Source: an uncultured Lachnospiraceae bacterium
Lineage (GTDB): Bacteria > Bacillota > Clostridia > Lachnospirales > Lachnospiraceae
Reading direction: 5' to 3'
Length of the DNA: 64,000 nucleotides
Assembly: GCA_910578335.1 (NCBI GenBank)
Contig: CAJTPU010000017.1
Span: 8,958-72,957 of the forward strand
Below are positions 23,900 to 33,538 of this stretch, one piece after another. A model generated the notes under the pieces. That model had not been told where the DNA came from, did not search any database, and worked only from the letters and a program-made list of their open reading frames with translations. Position 1 is the first letter of the stretch. Every line of letters begins with the position of its first letter. A program made the translations under genes and the position numbers.

Positions 23900-24349
23900 A
23901 TGAAAAAAGAGAGCATTATCCGAATAACAAAATATTTATTGGATTTTATGTTTTTTGCAGGAATTGTGGTAACGGTAACGCTGCCGTTTACAGCAAAGTG
24001 GATGATTAACTATCTGCCGGATTTGGAGAAGCATTATGCGGAGTACGTTATACTCTATTTTGTTCTTGGCGTGCTGGCGATTGCTGTTTTGGGCGAGCTG
24101 CGCAAGATGTTTCGGACAGTACTGGCAGATAACTGTTTTGTGTATGACAATGTGGTAAGTCTGCAGCGTATGGGCACGTACAGCTTTATGATTGCGCTGA
24201 TTTCGCTGGTGCGTACATTGCTGTACCTGACGCTTGCCATGCTTGTGGTGATTCTGGTGTTTGTGATTGCAGGGCTTTTCAGCAAGGTGCTTGCCTTTGT
24301 TTTTGAGAGGGCGGTTCATTACAAGGAAGAAAATGATTTGACAATATAG
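23900..24349 (+). CDS. DUF2975 family membrane protein
   Basis: 149 residues from ATG at 23900 (AAGGGAGGCGCGG upstream). Four membrane spans are visible, with the loop ELRKMFRTVLADNCFVYDN typical of DUF2975. In many Firmicutes this protein is paired with a small XRE regulator, as here (9 bases to the next gene). A regulatory membrane protein controlling the XRE factor is a plausible but unproven role. Confidence 0.85.
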   Translation: MKKESIIRITKYLLDFMFFAGIVVTVTLPFTAKWMINYLPDLEKHYAEYVILYFVLGVLAIAVLGELRKMFRTVLADNCFVYDNVVSLQRMGTYSFMIALISLVRTLLYLTLAMLVVILVFVIAGLFSKVLAFVFERAVHYKEENDLTI

Positions 24350-24358
24350 GAGGACCAT

Positions 24359-24598
24359 ATGGCGATAAGGATTAATCTCGATGTGGTTATGGCACAGCGC
24401 AAAAAAGGATTGACGGAGCTGGCGGGAGAGGTGGATATCACGCTGGCAAATTTATCTATTTTAAAAAATAATAAGGCAAAGGCAATCCGGTTTTCGACTT
24501 TGGAGGCAATTTGCAAAGCGCTTTCCTGTCAGCCGGGAGATATTTTGGAATATGTAGAGGAAAGAGAGGAAAATAGTGGCGATGAACGAGAATGTTAA
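24359..24598 (+). CDS. Small XRE-family regulator (DUF2975-associated)
   Basis: 79 residues, ATG with AGGAGGACCAT upstream. It is almost only an HTH domain: INLDVVMAQRKKGLTELAGE, then LANLSILKNNKAKAIRFSTL and CQPGDILEY. It belongs to the YozG-like group that accompanies DUF2975 proteins. It overlaps the next gene by 23 bases. Confidence 0.9.
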   Translation: MAIRINLDVVMAQRKKGLTELAGEVDITLANLSILKNNKAKAIRFSTLEAICKALSCQPGDILEYVEEREENSGDEREC

Positions 24599-26306
24599 CA
24601 GTGGCAAGGCTATGGATAACGGGCAAAGCGCTGGTGTACAAGAGCAGCAGGTATATGTTCTGCAAAATGCAGGACAACCGATATACGGACAGCCGGGACA
24701 GGGACAGCAGGCATACGGACAGCCGTGTCCTAAACCGCAGACAAAGCAGACGGAAAATTTGAAAAAGCATTTTGGCATATTAGGACCGGCATGTGTTTTG
24801 TATTCTTGCTTTTATGCTTTGTGTATGTATAAAAACGGCGGTGGGATTGCGTATTCTTTTTTTCTCGCAGGAAGTCTTTGGTTTTATTGCTTTTGTTTAA
24901 AAAAACTGGAGATTTCCTTAAAAAAAGACAGCGTCTTCTATATCGTTAGCATATTGCTGCTGGGTTTGTCGACTTTTTGTACGGCAGATGAGAGGATTAT
25001 TGCCATGAACAGGGCGGGAGTCTGGGTATTGACAATCAGCTTCTTACTGCATCAGTTTTACAAAGACAGGAACTGGACTTTTGGCAGATATGTTGGTTAT
25101 GTGATTGCGGCGGTGTTTGGAAGTCTGGGTGAAATCGCACGTCCTTTTCTGGACCTGGCGGCGCATCGCAGAAGCCGCGGAAAAAAAGGAAGAGGAATTG
25201 CCATTTACGTTTTTACCGGTATTATTCTTGGGATTCCGCTTTTCTGCGTGATATGGCTGCTGCTCATGAGCGCTGATACCATATTTTATAATATCACTTA
25301 TGACATAACGGAAAAGCTGCTAATGGGAACCGGATTGGAAGACTGCTTTGGCGTGCTGTTCATGATAATTTTTATGTTTTTTCTGGCTTATTGCATCATG
25401 GCGTATCTTTGCAAAAAGACTTTTTCTGAAGAATATCGTGAGAGGAAGCGGACAGAAGCAGTGCTTGCCATTACCATACTTGCGCCTGTTATGGTGCTCT
25501 ATCTGGTGTTTTGCGGGATTCAGATTGTATTTTTGTTTTTAGGAAAAATGACTCTTGACGGATATACGTATGCAGAGTATGCGCGCAGCGGTTTTTTCCA
25601 GCTTCTTGTTGTCTGTATCATTAACCTGATACTGGTACTTGCGGGTCATGCTTACTTTAAAGAAAGCAAAGCATTAAAGGGAATGTTGACAGTGGTGTCA
25701 GCTTGCACCTATATTATGATTGCTTCTTCTGCATACAGAATGATTTTGTATATTCAGCATTATTACCTGACTTTTTTAAGGATATTTGTGCTGTGGGCGC
25801 TTGTGGTGCTTTTTATCCTGCTGACGGGTGTTATCATCAGTATTTACAAAAAATCCTTTCCGCTTTTCCGGTATAGTATGGTAGTGGTGACACTCTGCTA
25901 TTTGGCGCTGTCCTTCTCCCATCCAGACTACTGGATTGCGAAATGGAATCTGGCAAATATGGGGCATTTTTCCGAATCGGATTTTGAGGAGGAAAGAGCT
26001 TACCGTACAGCCGGCTACAATGATTACCGGTATCTGGCAGGACTATCTGCTGATGCTGCGCCTGTGCTGGCGGAGTTTTTAAAGGAAGAAGGCTTTTCTC
26101 TGGAGGAGTTAGAAGAGGCGGTCGCACAGGAATTGGAAAGCACCGGAAAAGAATTTTTTAGCCGTTATGAGGTTTTTGGAGGCTCCAAAGGCGAGGAAAA
26201 GAGCTGGGGCAACTATTATTTGTGGAATTTGAGTGAAGCATATAAGAGCATGGGCATAAGAGGCTTTAATTTGTCGACATTTATCGGATATCGTCTGATA
26301 CAGTAG
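24576..26306 (+). CDS. DUF4173 (DUF4153-like) multi-pass membrane protein
   Basis: 576 residues. GTG at 24576 has GAGAGG six bases upstream; ATG at 24582 is the alternative. Residues 1-60 are a polar Gln/Gly-rich tail with PIYGQPGQGQQAYGQP repeats. About a dozen hydrophobic spans follow (residues 70-460), then a soluble C-terminal domain of about 110 residues containing DYRYLAGLSADAAPVLAEFL. The family is common near DUF2975/XRE pairs, and its role is unknown. It ends the operon started at 23770. Confidence 0.82.
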   Translation: MAMNENVNSGKAMDNGQSAGVQEQQVYVLQNAGQPIYGQPGQGQQAYGQPCPKPQTKQTENLKKHFGILGPACVLYSCFYALCMYKNGGGIAYSFFLAGSLWFYCFCLKKLEISLKKDSVFYIVSILLLGLSTFCTADERIIAMNRAGVWVLTISFLLHQFYKDRNWTFGRYVGYVIAAVFGSLGEIARPFLDLAAHRRSRGKKGRGIAIYVFTGIILGIPLFCVIWLLLMSADTIFYNITYDITEKLLMGTGLEDCFGVLFMIIFMFFLAYCIMAYLCKKTFSEEYRERKRTEAVLAITILAPVMVLYLVFCGIQIVFLFLGKMTLDGYTYAEYARSGFFQLLVVCIINLILVLAGHAYFKESKALKGMLTVVSACTYIMIASSAYRMILYIQHYYLTFLRIFVLWALVVLFILLTGVIISIYKKSFPLFRYSMVVVTLCYLALSFSHPDYWIAKWNLANMGHFSESDFEEERAYRTAGYNDYRYLAGLSADAAPVLAEFLKEEGFSLEELEEAVAQELESTGKEFFSRYEVFGGSKGEEKSWGNYYLWNLSEAYKSMGIRGFNLSTFIGYRLIQ

Positions 26307-26442
26307 CGGAAGGGATAAATTTTACGAAAATATTAAAATTTTTAAGAAATTCTTAAGTGGTTTCTTTTTCCAAGAGGTGATACAATAAAAAAGAGCAGTC
26401 TGCCGACTCTTGAAATATGTGGAAAGGTTCTGGAAAAACGCC

Positions 26443-26661
26443 ATGAGGAGAAACAGAGGGAAGCATATACTGACGATGCTTATAATTTCCATAATACCGC
26501 TTGTCTTCCTGACAGGCTGTCACACAGAGGAAAAAGGAAAGGCTTCCCGCGCTTACTATGTTATCAGCGAAGAGCTGGATATCCAGAGGACCGCTGACAA
26601 GGCACAGGAAATATTGGAAAATGCAGAATCCCCGAATGACGGGGCAGAAAAGCAGGAATAA
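26443..26661 (+). CDS. Small lipoprotein
   Basis: 72 residues from ATG at 26443; TTG at 26410 is an alternative. Positively charged start, hydrophobic IISIIPLVFL and lipobox LTGC near residue 23, then a short charged tail. The upstream region has the palindrome TTAAGAAATTCTTAA and a possible -10 TACAAT. No family is recognised, and a short exported protein of unknown role is the safest reading. Confidence 0.6.
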   Translation: MRRNRGKHILTMLIISIIPLVFLTGCHTEEKGKASRAYYVISEELDIQRTADKAQEILENAESPNDGAEKQE

Positions 26662-26696
26662 AAGGCACTCAGACCCAAAAGTTTGAGCGCCTTTTT
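26662..26696. terminator. Terminator between small lipoprotein and ABC-F gene
   Basis: AAGGC-A-CTCA pairs with TGAG-C-GCCTT, followed by TTTTT. It also lies just after the convergent ABC-F stop codon. Confidence 0.75.
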
Positions 26697-26704
26697 ACAT
26701 TCAT

Positions 26705-28261
26705 TTATATAATGCGGGTAGTCCATTTGGTACAGTCCCACACGTCGGTTGTCCAGTCAGCATAAAATTCGGGTTCATGGCAGACCATCAGAATACTTCC
26801 TTTATAATTGCGCAAGGCATGTTTTAAGGCATCCTTGGCGTCTGCGTCCAAGTGATTGGTGGGTTCGTCTAAAAGCAAAATGTTGGTTTCCTTGTTTATC
26901 AATTTGCAGAGCCGAACTTTTGCCTGTTCTCCGCCGCTTAGGACTTTCACTTTACTCTCAATATGTTTGGTAGTCAGACCGCATTTGGCGAGGGCGGAGC
27001 GCACCTCGTATTGCGTCATGGAAGGAAATTCCTTCCAGATTTCTTCTATACAGGTGGTCTCAATACCGGCGGGCATCTCCTGTTCAAAGTACCCGATATG
27101 GAGATAGTCACCTTGTTCTACTTTTCCTGAAAGAGGCGGAATCAACCCTAAAATGCTCTTTAGCAGAGTCGTTTTTCCGATGCCGTTAGAACCGATTAGG
27201 GCAATTTTCTGCCCTCTTTCCATAGAAAGAGATAAGGGAGAGGAAAGCGGCTCGTCATAGCCGATGACAAGCTCTGACGTCTGGAAAATGCAGCGTGCGG
27301 GCGTGCGGGCTTCCCGAAAGGAAAATTCCGGTTTTGCCTTTTCGCCTGCAAGCTCTATCAGCTCCATTTTGTCCAGCTTTTTCTGGCGGGACATTGCCAT
27401 ATTGCGGGTAGAAACCCTTGCCTTGTTCCGGGACACAAAATCCTTTAACTCGGCAATTTCTTTCTGCTGTCTGTTGTAGGCAGCTTCTAACTGTGCCTTT
27501 TTCATGGCATAAACTTCCTGAAACTTGTCATAGTCTCCAACATAGCGTGTCAGCTTTTGGTTATCCATATGATAAATCAGGTTTACCACACTGTTGAGGA
27601 AGGGAATGTCATGAGAAATCAGGATAAAGGCATTTTCGTATTCCGAAAGATACCGTCTCAGCCATGTGATATGTTCTGCATCCAGATAATTGGTGGGCTC
27701 GTCCAAAAGCAGAATATCCGGCTTTTCCAGCAGCAGCTTCCCTAACAATACTTTTGTGCGTTGTCCGCCGCTTAAGTCCGTTACGTCCCGTTCAAGTCCT
27801 AAATCCAAAAGCCCAAGCGCTCTGGCGACTTCCTCAACTTTTGTATCAATCATATAAAAATCGTGCATGGTAAGCAGCTCTTGTATGGTTCCTAATTCTT
27901 CCATGTACTGTTCCAGTTCGCCTTTTGAGGCGCTTCCCATTTTTTCACAGATGTCGTTCATCTGGTCTTCCAGTTCAAATAAAAAATCAAAGGCGGATGC
28001 AAGTACCTGACGGATAGTCATACCCTTTTGCAAGGCGGTATGCTGGTCCAAATAGCCTGTGCGCACATTTTTTGCCCATTCGACTTTTCCTTCGTCAGGC
28101 ATAAGGCTGCCTGTGATGATATTCATAAAGGTAGATTTACCTTCTCCGTTTGCCCCGATAAGACCGATGTGCTCACCTTTGAGAAGGCGAAATGACACAT
28201 CCGTAAAGATAGCACGGTCTCCAAAACCGTGGGTTAAGTTTTCCACATTTAAAATACTCAT
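26705..28261 (-). CDS. ABC-F family ATPase
   Basis: 518 residues; ATG with AGGAAAGGATATACCAA upstream. It has two nucleotide-binding domains and no membrane segment: Walker A GLIGANGEGKSTF and ALIGSNGIGKTTL, signatures LSGGQRTKVLLGKLLLEKPD and LSGGEQAKVRLCKL, Walker B ILLLDEPTNYLDAEH and ILLLDEPTNHLDADA. The linker of about 80 residues is Lys/Arg-rich. ABC-F proteins act on the ribosome as translation factors or antibiotic-resistance factors; linker length suggests a housekeeping YbiT/YkpA type, but subtype is not certain. Confidence 0.92.
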   Translation of the reverse strand: MSILNVENLTHGFGDRAIFTDVSFRLLKGEHIGLIGANGEGKSTFMNIITGSLMPDEGKVEWAKNVRTGYLDQHTALQKGMTIRQVLASAFDFLFELEDQMNDICEKMGSASKGELEQYMEELGTIQELLTMHDFYMIDTKVEEVARALGLLDLGLERDVTDLSGGQRTKVLLGKLLLEKPDILLLDEPTNYLDAEHITWLRRYLSEYENAFILISHDIPFLNSVVNLIYHMDNQKLTRYVGDYDKFQEVYAMKKAQLEAAYNRQQKEIAELKDFVSRNKARVSTRNMAMSRQKKLDKMELIELAGEKAKPEFSFREARTPARCIFQTSELVIGYDEPLSSPLSLSMERGQKIALIGSNGIGKTTLLKSILGLIPPLSGKVEQGDYLHIGYFEQEMPAGIETTCIEEIWKEFPSMTQYEVRSALAKCGLTTKHIESKVKVLSGGEQAKVRLCKLINKETNILLLDEPTNHLDADAKDALKHALRNYKGSILMVCHEPEFYADWTTDVWDCTKWTTRII

Positions 28262-28528
28262 TTGGTATATCCTTTCCTACTGTACGGCAGTGCATTTTGC
28301 GATGCCGGCAATAAGGAGTATAGCAGAGATGGCATTTTCCCGCAATCCTTATTGTATTTCATATTAAATTCATTATTGTTAAGAAATAAATAATGGGACA
28401 AAAGGCAGAATATATGATAAGATGTATGCGTTAGCAAAAAATGGATATACTTTTATTAAACATGCCGGTAACAGACAGTAAAAGAGAGCCAGATATCTCA
28501 AGCTGTCAGGGCAAAAAGGAGGAAAATT

Positions 28529-29080
28529 ATGAAAAAAGCAGTTGCTTTACTTATGATTCTTTTGTCATTTGCGGCGTTGACTGCCTGTGGTAAAAAAGAT
28601 GACAGTACATCCGATGGAGATAACAATGATGCGACATTTAAAGATGTTTCCATGGAGGATTTAAAAGCGGCGGTAGTCGATGTGCTGGGAGAAAATTACT
28701 GGCCGGATATGCCGGCAGATGCGGAAATGCTTTCTCAGATATATGGAGTGACCTCCGATATGTATGATGAGTACCTTGCAGAATCGCCCATGATTAGTGC
28801 CAATGTGGATACGCTCATCATTATTAAGGCGAAGGAGGGAAAGGTTTCGGAAGTGGAAGAAGCGCTTGGCGCATACAGAGACAGGCTGGTAAACGATACC
28901 ATGCAGTATCCTATGAACATCAGCAAAATCCAATCCTCAAGGATAGAGACCTTTGGAAATTATGTCTGCTTTATACAGCTTGGAGCGGAGACACCGGAGG
29001 ATGAGGAAGAGGCTATTTTGCATTGCCAGGAGGAGAATGAAAAGGCAATCGATGCCATTCGCAATGCACTCTCGGAATAA
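28529..29080 (+). CDS. DUF4358 lipoprotein
   Basis: 183 residues; ATG with AAAGGAGGAAAATT upstream. The signal peptide ends in lipobox LTAC near residue 19. The domain contains VDVLGENYWPDMPADAEM, then YGVTSDMYDEYLAE and VDTLIIIKAKEGKVSEVEEA, as in DUF4358. In Lachnospiraceae this protein commonly precedes an MBOAT acyltransferase and a DHHW protein, as it does here. A candidate promoter (TGGGAC, 18 bp, TGA-TAAGAT) lies near 28393-28422; the rest of 28262-28528 shows nothing. Confidence 0.85.
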   Translation: MKKAVALLMILLSFAALTACGKKDDSTSDGDNNDATFKDVSMEDLKAAVVDVLGENYWPDMPADAEMLSQIYGVTSDMYDEYLAESPMISANVDTLIIIKAKEGKVSEVEEALGAYRDRLVNDTMQYPMNISKIQSSRIETFGNYVCFIQLGAETPEDEEEAILHCQEENEKAIDAIRNALSE

Positions 29081-29144
29081 AAGAAAGCGCTTTGAGAAAT
29101 TTTTTGGTTTGGCAGCCCGCTAGGACGGGCGGACGGGAGCAGGC

Positions 29145-30530
29145 ATGGTTTTTTCCAGTATACCTTTTCTGTTTAGATTTTTACCGATTTTTTTGATTTT
29201 TTATTTTGTGGTTCCAAGGAGGGCGAGAAATCTCGTCCTCTTTTTGGGGAGCATTATTTTTTATGCATGGGGAGAGCCGGTCTACATTGTTTTGATGCTT
29301 TTTTCAACGCTGTCAGACTATGTGCACGGGCTGCTGATAGCCCGTTATCGCGGAAAAAAAGCCGCTTCCTGCTTTTTGGTGTCTTCCATTGTAATTAACC
29401 TTGGGCTCTTGGGATTTTTTAAGTACAGCGGGCTGAATCTGCCGCTTCCCATCGGCATTTCTTTTTATACCTTTCAGACCATGTCCTATACCATAGACGT
29501 GTATCGGGGAGAAGTCGAGGCACAGCGCAATATTCTGGACTTTGGCGTATTTGTCACGATGTTTCCACAGTTGATTGCGGGACCCATCGTAAAGTATAAG
29601 ACAGTGGCAGCAGAGCTGCGTGAAAGACATGCTTCTTTGGAGGATATGGCGGCAGGTATCTGCAGGTTTACCATTGGTCTTGGCAAAAAAGTTTTGCTTG
29701 CCAACAATATCGGACAGCTTTTTACAAAGGCAGCCGAAATGCCGGCAGAAAACCTAAGTCTGCTAATGGCATGGATGGGGATTGCAGCTTATGCTTTTCA
29801 GATATACTTTGATTTTTCGGGGTATTCGGATATGGCAATCGGGCTGGGTAGAATTCTGGGCTTTCATTTTCCGGAAAATTTTCATTATCCTTATATGGCG
29901 GTCAGTGTCACGGATTTCTGGCGGCGCTGGCACATGTCCTTAAGCAGTTGGTTTCGGGAATATGTCTATATTCCGCTTGGCGGCAACCGAAAGGGGCTTC
30001 GCAGACAGCTTATCAATATCTTGATTGTATGGTCCTTAACGGGGATTTGGCATGGTGCCGGGTGGAATTTTCTGCTCTGGGGCATGTGGTTTGCCGTGTT
30101 TTTGATATTGGAGAAGATTATCTGGGGAAAGGTGCTTTTGGGTATGCCCAAAGTGATTGGGTGGATTTATACCATGGCGGTTGTACTGGTAAGCTGGTGC
30201 TTCTTTTCTTTGGAACAGACGGATAAAATCCTGCTCTTCTTAAAGTCGATGTTTGGTTTTGGAGGGGGAGGACTTGTAAATGGGGAAGCTTTGTATATGC
30301 TGGGCAATTACGGGCTGTTGTTTGTGATACTGGCAATTGCTGCGCTGCCGCTTGGGAAGAAAGCGGTGGAATGGGCAAGGGAAAGGACCCAAAAGAATAC
30401 GAAAGCCGCATTTGCCCTGACAATCTGTCTGGACGTTACGGAAAAACTGTTTTTGGCAGCCGTACTGTTATTGTCCATAGCCAATATTGTAGATGCATCT
30501 TACAATCCGTTTTTATACTTTAGATTTTAA
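29145..30530 (+). CDS. MBOAT-family membrane O-acyltransferase
   Basis: 461 residues; RBS region GGGAGCAGGC. About eleven spans are visible. Family motifs: PIGISFYTFQTMSYTIDVYR, DFWRRWHMSLSSWFREYVYI and the catalytic His in TGIWHGAGWNFLLWG. The protein resembles AlgI/DltB-type enzymes that carry acyl groups to extracytoplasmic polysaccharide. It ends six bases before the next gene's upstream ATG and works with that DHHW protein, which would catalyse or assist transfer outside the cell. The glycan substrate is unknown. Confidence 0.92.
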   Translation: MVFSSIPFLFRFLPIFLIFYFVVPRRARNLVLFLGSIIFYAWGEPVYIVLMLFSTLSDYVHGLLIARYRGKKAASCFLVSSIVINLGLLGFFKYSGLNLPLPIGISFYTFQTMSYTIDVYRGEVEAQRNILDFGVFVTMFPQLIAGPIVKYKTVAAELRERHASLEDMAAGICRFTIGLGKKVLLANNIGQLFTKAAEMPAENLSLLMAWMGIAAYAFQIYFDFSGYSDMAIGLGRILGFHFPENFHYPYMAVSVTDFWRRWHMSLSSWFREYVYIPLGGNRKGLRRQLINILIVWSLTGIWHGAGWNFLLWGMWFAVFLILEKIIWGKVLLGMPKVIGWIYTMAVVLVSWCFFSLEQTDKILLFLKSMFGFGGGGLVNGEALYMLGNYGLLFVILAIAALPLGKKAVEWARERTQKNTKAAFALTICLDVTEKLFLAAVLLLSIANIVDASYNPFLYFRF

Positions 30531-30541
30531 GGAGGATGCCG

Positions 30542-31708
30542 GTGAAGAAGATAAACGCAATCATTACATTGTTATTACTGGGAGGCATTCTGTTTGGGCT
30601 GGCTGTTGCAGATATTTGTACACCTGACAGGCTTTTTTCCGAATATGAAAACAGAATTCTTTCTGCTAAGCCGAAGTTCAGTCTGGAAAAGTTATTTGAC
30701 GGAAGCTATACGAAGGATTATGAAACCTATGTAACGGACCAGTTTGTAGGACGGGATAACTGGATTTATGTTAAGACAGTGACGGATGTGCTGCTTGGAA
30801 AAAAGGAAATTAACGGTGTTTATCTGGCAGAAGAAGGAATGCTGATTGAAAAGCATGAGAAGGAAGATATCAATCCGGAAACGGTGGAACAGAGGCTTAT
30901 GCTGCTGCAGCGCCTGACGCAGTGGCAGGAGGAAAAAGGAACAGGAACGCTTCGCATTATGCTGGTGCCGACGGCGGACAATATTTTGACGGATAAGCTG
31001 CCGGATTATGCGCCGTACTACCCTCAGCAGGAGTTTTTGGAGCAGGTAAAGGAAGCTGCGGGAAGTTACATGATAGACGTTACGAATACGCTCAAGGAGC
31101 ATAGAGAGGAACCTATTTATTATGGAACGGACCATCACTGGACCACAAGGGGCGCTTATTATGGATATCTCGTGTGGGCGGCTGCAATGAACATGACGCC
31201 GACGTCATATAATGTGCAGACGGTAGCCACGGACTTTTTGGGAACCTTACATTCCAAAACCCACTGGGCGACAGCGCCGGATACCATAGAAGCCTACATT
31301 CCCGCAGTCCTGCAGGAGACGGCTGATAATACCGCCTCTCGTTCCGGTATGCAGGTGTACTATGACTTTTCCGAGGATGCAAAGGATTCGCTCTATGAAG
31401 CAAGGCATTTGGAGACAAAAAACAAGTATGGCTATTTTTTGGACGACAACCATCCCTTTATCAGAATTGAGACGGGAACACAGCGGGAGGAGGCAAAAGG
31501 CAGACAATTGTTTGTGATTAAAGATTCCTATGCAAATTGCTTTATTCCCTTTCTGACGGAGCATTATGAAACCATTTATGTTCTGGATTTGCGATACTAC
31601 AGGGCGCCTCTCTTTTCTCTGCTGGAAGAGTACGGGGCAAAGGGAGATATGGATATTCTGGTGCTTTACAATGTAATTCATTTTATAGAAGAATTTCAAT
31701 ACTATTAG
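30542..31708 (+). CDS. DHHW-family exported protein (AlgJ/X-like)
   Basis: 388 residues. GTG at 30542 is preferred because GGAGG lies six bases upstream; the ATG at 30536 abuts that site. An N-terminal anchor (AIITLLLLGGILFGLAVADI) is followed by an SGNH-like domain with the hallmark GTDHHWTTRGAYYGYL near residue 195 and a later FVIKDSYANCFIPFL. These proteins partner MBOAT acyltransferases in O-acetylation of surface glycans. A terminator follows at 31716-31749. Confidence 0.9.
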   Translation: MKKINAIITLLLLGGILFGLAVADICTPDRLFSEYENRILSAKPKFSLEKLFDGSYTKDYETYVTDQFVGRDNWIYVKTVTDVLLGKKEINGVYLAEEGMLIEKHEKEDINPETVEQRLMLLQRLTQWQEEKGTGTLRIMLVPTADNILTDKLPDYAPYYPQQEFLEQVKEAAGSYMIDVTNTLKEHREEPIYYGTDHHWTTRGAYYGYLVWAAAMNMTPTSYNVQTVATDFLGTLHSKTHWATAPDTIEAYIPAVLQETADNTASRSGMQVYYDFSEDAKDSLYEARHLETKNKYGYFLDDNHPFIRIETGTQREEAKGRQLFVIKDSYANCFIPFLTEHYETIYVLDLRYYRAPLFSLLEEYGAKGDMDILVLYNVIHFIEEFQYY

Positions 31709-31715
31709 GCAGTAC

Positions 31716-31749
31716 AAAAGGGAGCCGCATGTTTGATGCGGCTCCTTTT
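31716..31749. terminator. Strong bidirectional terminator
   Basis: A 14-bp stem with one bulged G, A4 and T4 at the ends, between the convergent DHHW and flotillin genes. Confidence 0.85.
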
Positions 31750-31824
31750 ATCGTGTTGATAGAAAGCTTGTAAACGCGCTTTTTATTGTTAGAAGAAGAT
31801 GTTAAGGAAAAAGGAATAAAAGCC

Positions 31825-33318
31825 TTAAGCCTGTGTCTTACCATTTACATCTTCTTGAAAAGCAGCCTTTGTTTCGCTGCCGGAAGACTTGTTCATCAGC
31901 TTTGTTGCGGCGCCTGCGCCTAAAAAGCCCGAGAGGACTGCATTTAAGTCCACGCCGGTAGATTCCTTTAAGCCGTCCGTTACCTGATTTAAGGTGTTCA
32001 TTACATCCTTCATCAGCTTGGTGGAGTTGCCGTCACCGTACATGGTAATCTTGTCAACCTTTGCAAGAGGCTCTGCAGCGTTTCTCACTACGTCGGGCAG
32101 TGCCTTAAAGTACATTTCCAGTACGGCTGCCTCGCCCATCTTTGCCATAGCTTCCGCTTTCTTTTCAATACCTTCTGCTTCCGCAACTGCTTTTGCCTGA
32201 ATTGCTTCCGCCTCCGCAAGACCCTTGATGCGGATACCTTCTGCCTCCTGCTCCTTCGCGTACTTTTCTGCTTCTGCCTGTATCTTTAAGGCTTCTGCCT
32301 GCTGGGACAGCTCATATTTCTTTGCCTCCGCTTCACGCTGGCGCTGGTAAAGCTGTGCATCTGCCTGCTGCTGCTTTGCAAACTTCTCGGCTTCCGCTTT
32401 TTTCTTAACCTGCGCGTCGAGCGCCTGCTCCATAACCTCGGCTTCCTTCTGCTTTAAGAGAATTTCCTTCTCCTGCTTTGCAATGTTGGCGTTGGCGGTG
32501 GTAATTTCAATTGTCTTACGCTGCTCTTCCTGCTGAATCTGATAAGCGGCGTCAGCCTCAGCCTTTTTGGCATCGGAAACGCGTTTTAACTCAGCCTGTG
32601 TAATGGCAAGCTCATTGTTTTTCTGCGCAATATCTGTCTGCGCGGCAATCTGCGCTTCGTTTGCTTCTCTTTGGGCATTTGCCTGCGCCTTGGCAATTTC
32701 CTTTTCGCTTTCTGCTCTGGAAATTGCGGCGTTCTTCTGAATCTTTACAATATTGTCAACGCCGAGGTTTTCGATAACGCCGTTGGAATCTACAAAGTTC
32801 TGCACGTTGAAGCTGACAATGTCAAGTCCCATGGCGGCAAGGTCGGGCTCAGCATTTTCTTTTACTAAAGATGCAAATTTCTGGCGGTCGCTGACCATTT
32901 CCTCCAGATTCATCTTGCCGACGATTTCACGCATATTGCCTTCCAGAACCTCTCTGGCAACCTGTGCAATATAGTCTGTCTTCCGGTTCAGGAAGTTTTG
33001 TGCGGCAAGACTTAGGTTTTCGGGTATAACGCTGATTTTTACATTGACGGCGGCATCCACTCGTATATTGATATAATCGGCAGTGGGAACGGCGCTGGAG
33101 GTTTTTACGTCAATGGGAATCAACTGCAGGTTCAGTTCATCTTTTTTCTCTAAAAAAGGAATTTTGATGCCGGCACGTCCGATTAAGATTTTGGGGCGTT
33201 TGCGCAGACCGGAAATGATATAAGCGGTATCCGGCGATGCTTTGACGTATCCGGTAATCAGGATAATCAGGACAAAGATAACGGCGGCACAAATAAGAGC
33301 GATTTTTAAAATATCCAT
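31825..33318 (-). CDS. floT: Flotillin-like (FloT) SPFH membrane protein
   Basis: 497 residues; ATG with GAAGGAGATACAT upstream. An N-terminal span (IALICAAVIFVLIILITGYV) precedes the SPFH domain (GLRKRPKILIGRAGIKIPFL, then DYINIRVDAAVNVKISVI). From about residue 190 to 390 there is a long Ala/Glu/Lys coiled coil with many KAEA and EAEA repeats. FloT scaffolds functional membrane microdomains. No NfeD partner is adjacent, so the gene is solitary. Confidence 0.92.
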   Translation of the reverse strand: MDILKIALICAAVIFVLIILITGYVKASPDTAYIISGLRKRPKILIGRAGIKIPFLEKKDELNLQLIPIDVKTSSAVPTADYINIRVDAAVNVKISVIPENLSLAAQNFLNRKTDYIAQVAREVLEGNMREIVGKMNLEEMVSDRQKFASLVKENAEPDLAAMGLDIVSFNVQNFVDSNGVIENLGVDNIVKIQKNAAISRAESEKEIAKAQANAQREANEAQIAAQTDIAQKNNELAITQAELKRVSDAKKAEADAAYQIQQEEQRKTIEITTANANIAKQEKEILLKQKEAEVMEQALDAQVKKKAEAEKFAKQQQADAQLYQRQREAEAKKYELSQQAEALKIQAEAEKYAKEQEAEGIRIKGLAEAEAIQAKAVAEAEGIEKKAEAMAKMGEAAVLEMYFKALPDVVRNAAEPLAKVDKITMYGDGNSTKLMKDVMNTLNQVTDGLKESTGVDLNAVLSGFLGAGAATKLMNKSSGSETKAAFQEDVNGKTQA

Positions 33319-33538
33319 ATGTATCTCCTTCTTTTGATGGGTAACCCCAGACTGTAATTTTATTTTATCATATTTTCAAAAAAAGTATAGTAAAAGAAGC
33401 GTACATTAACCGGGATATTGTGGCAGAAAAAGCACTATCATTTGTCAGCCGGCAGGCTTTGTGTTATGATGTACCTGTTCATGCTCATGGAGAATAAGCA
33501 GGGATATACGTGCCGGGGAAGGCAGCAAGGAGAGGCGT

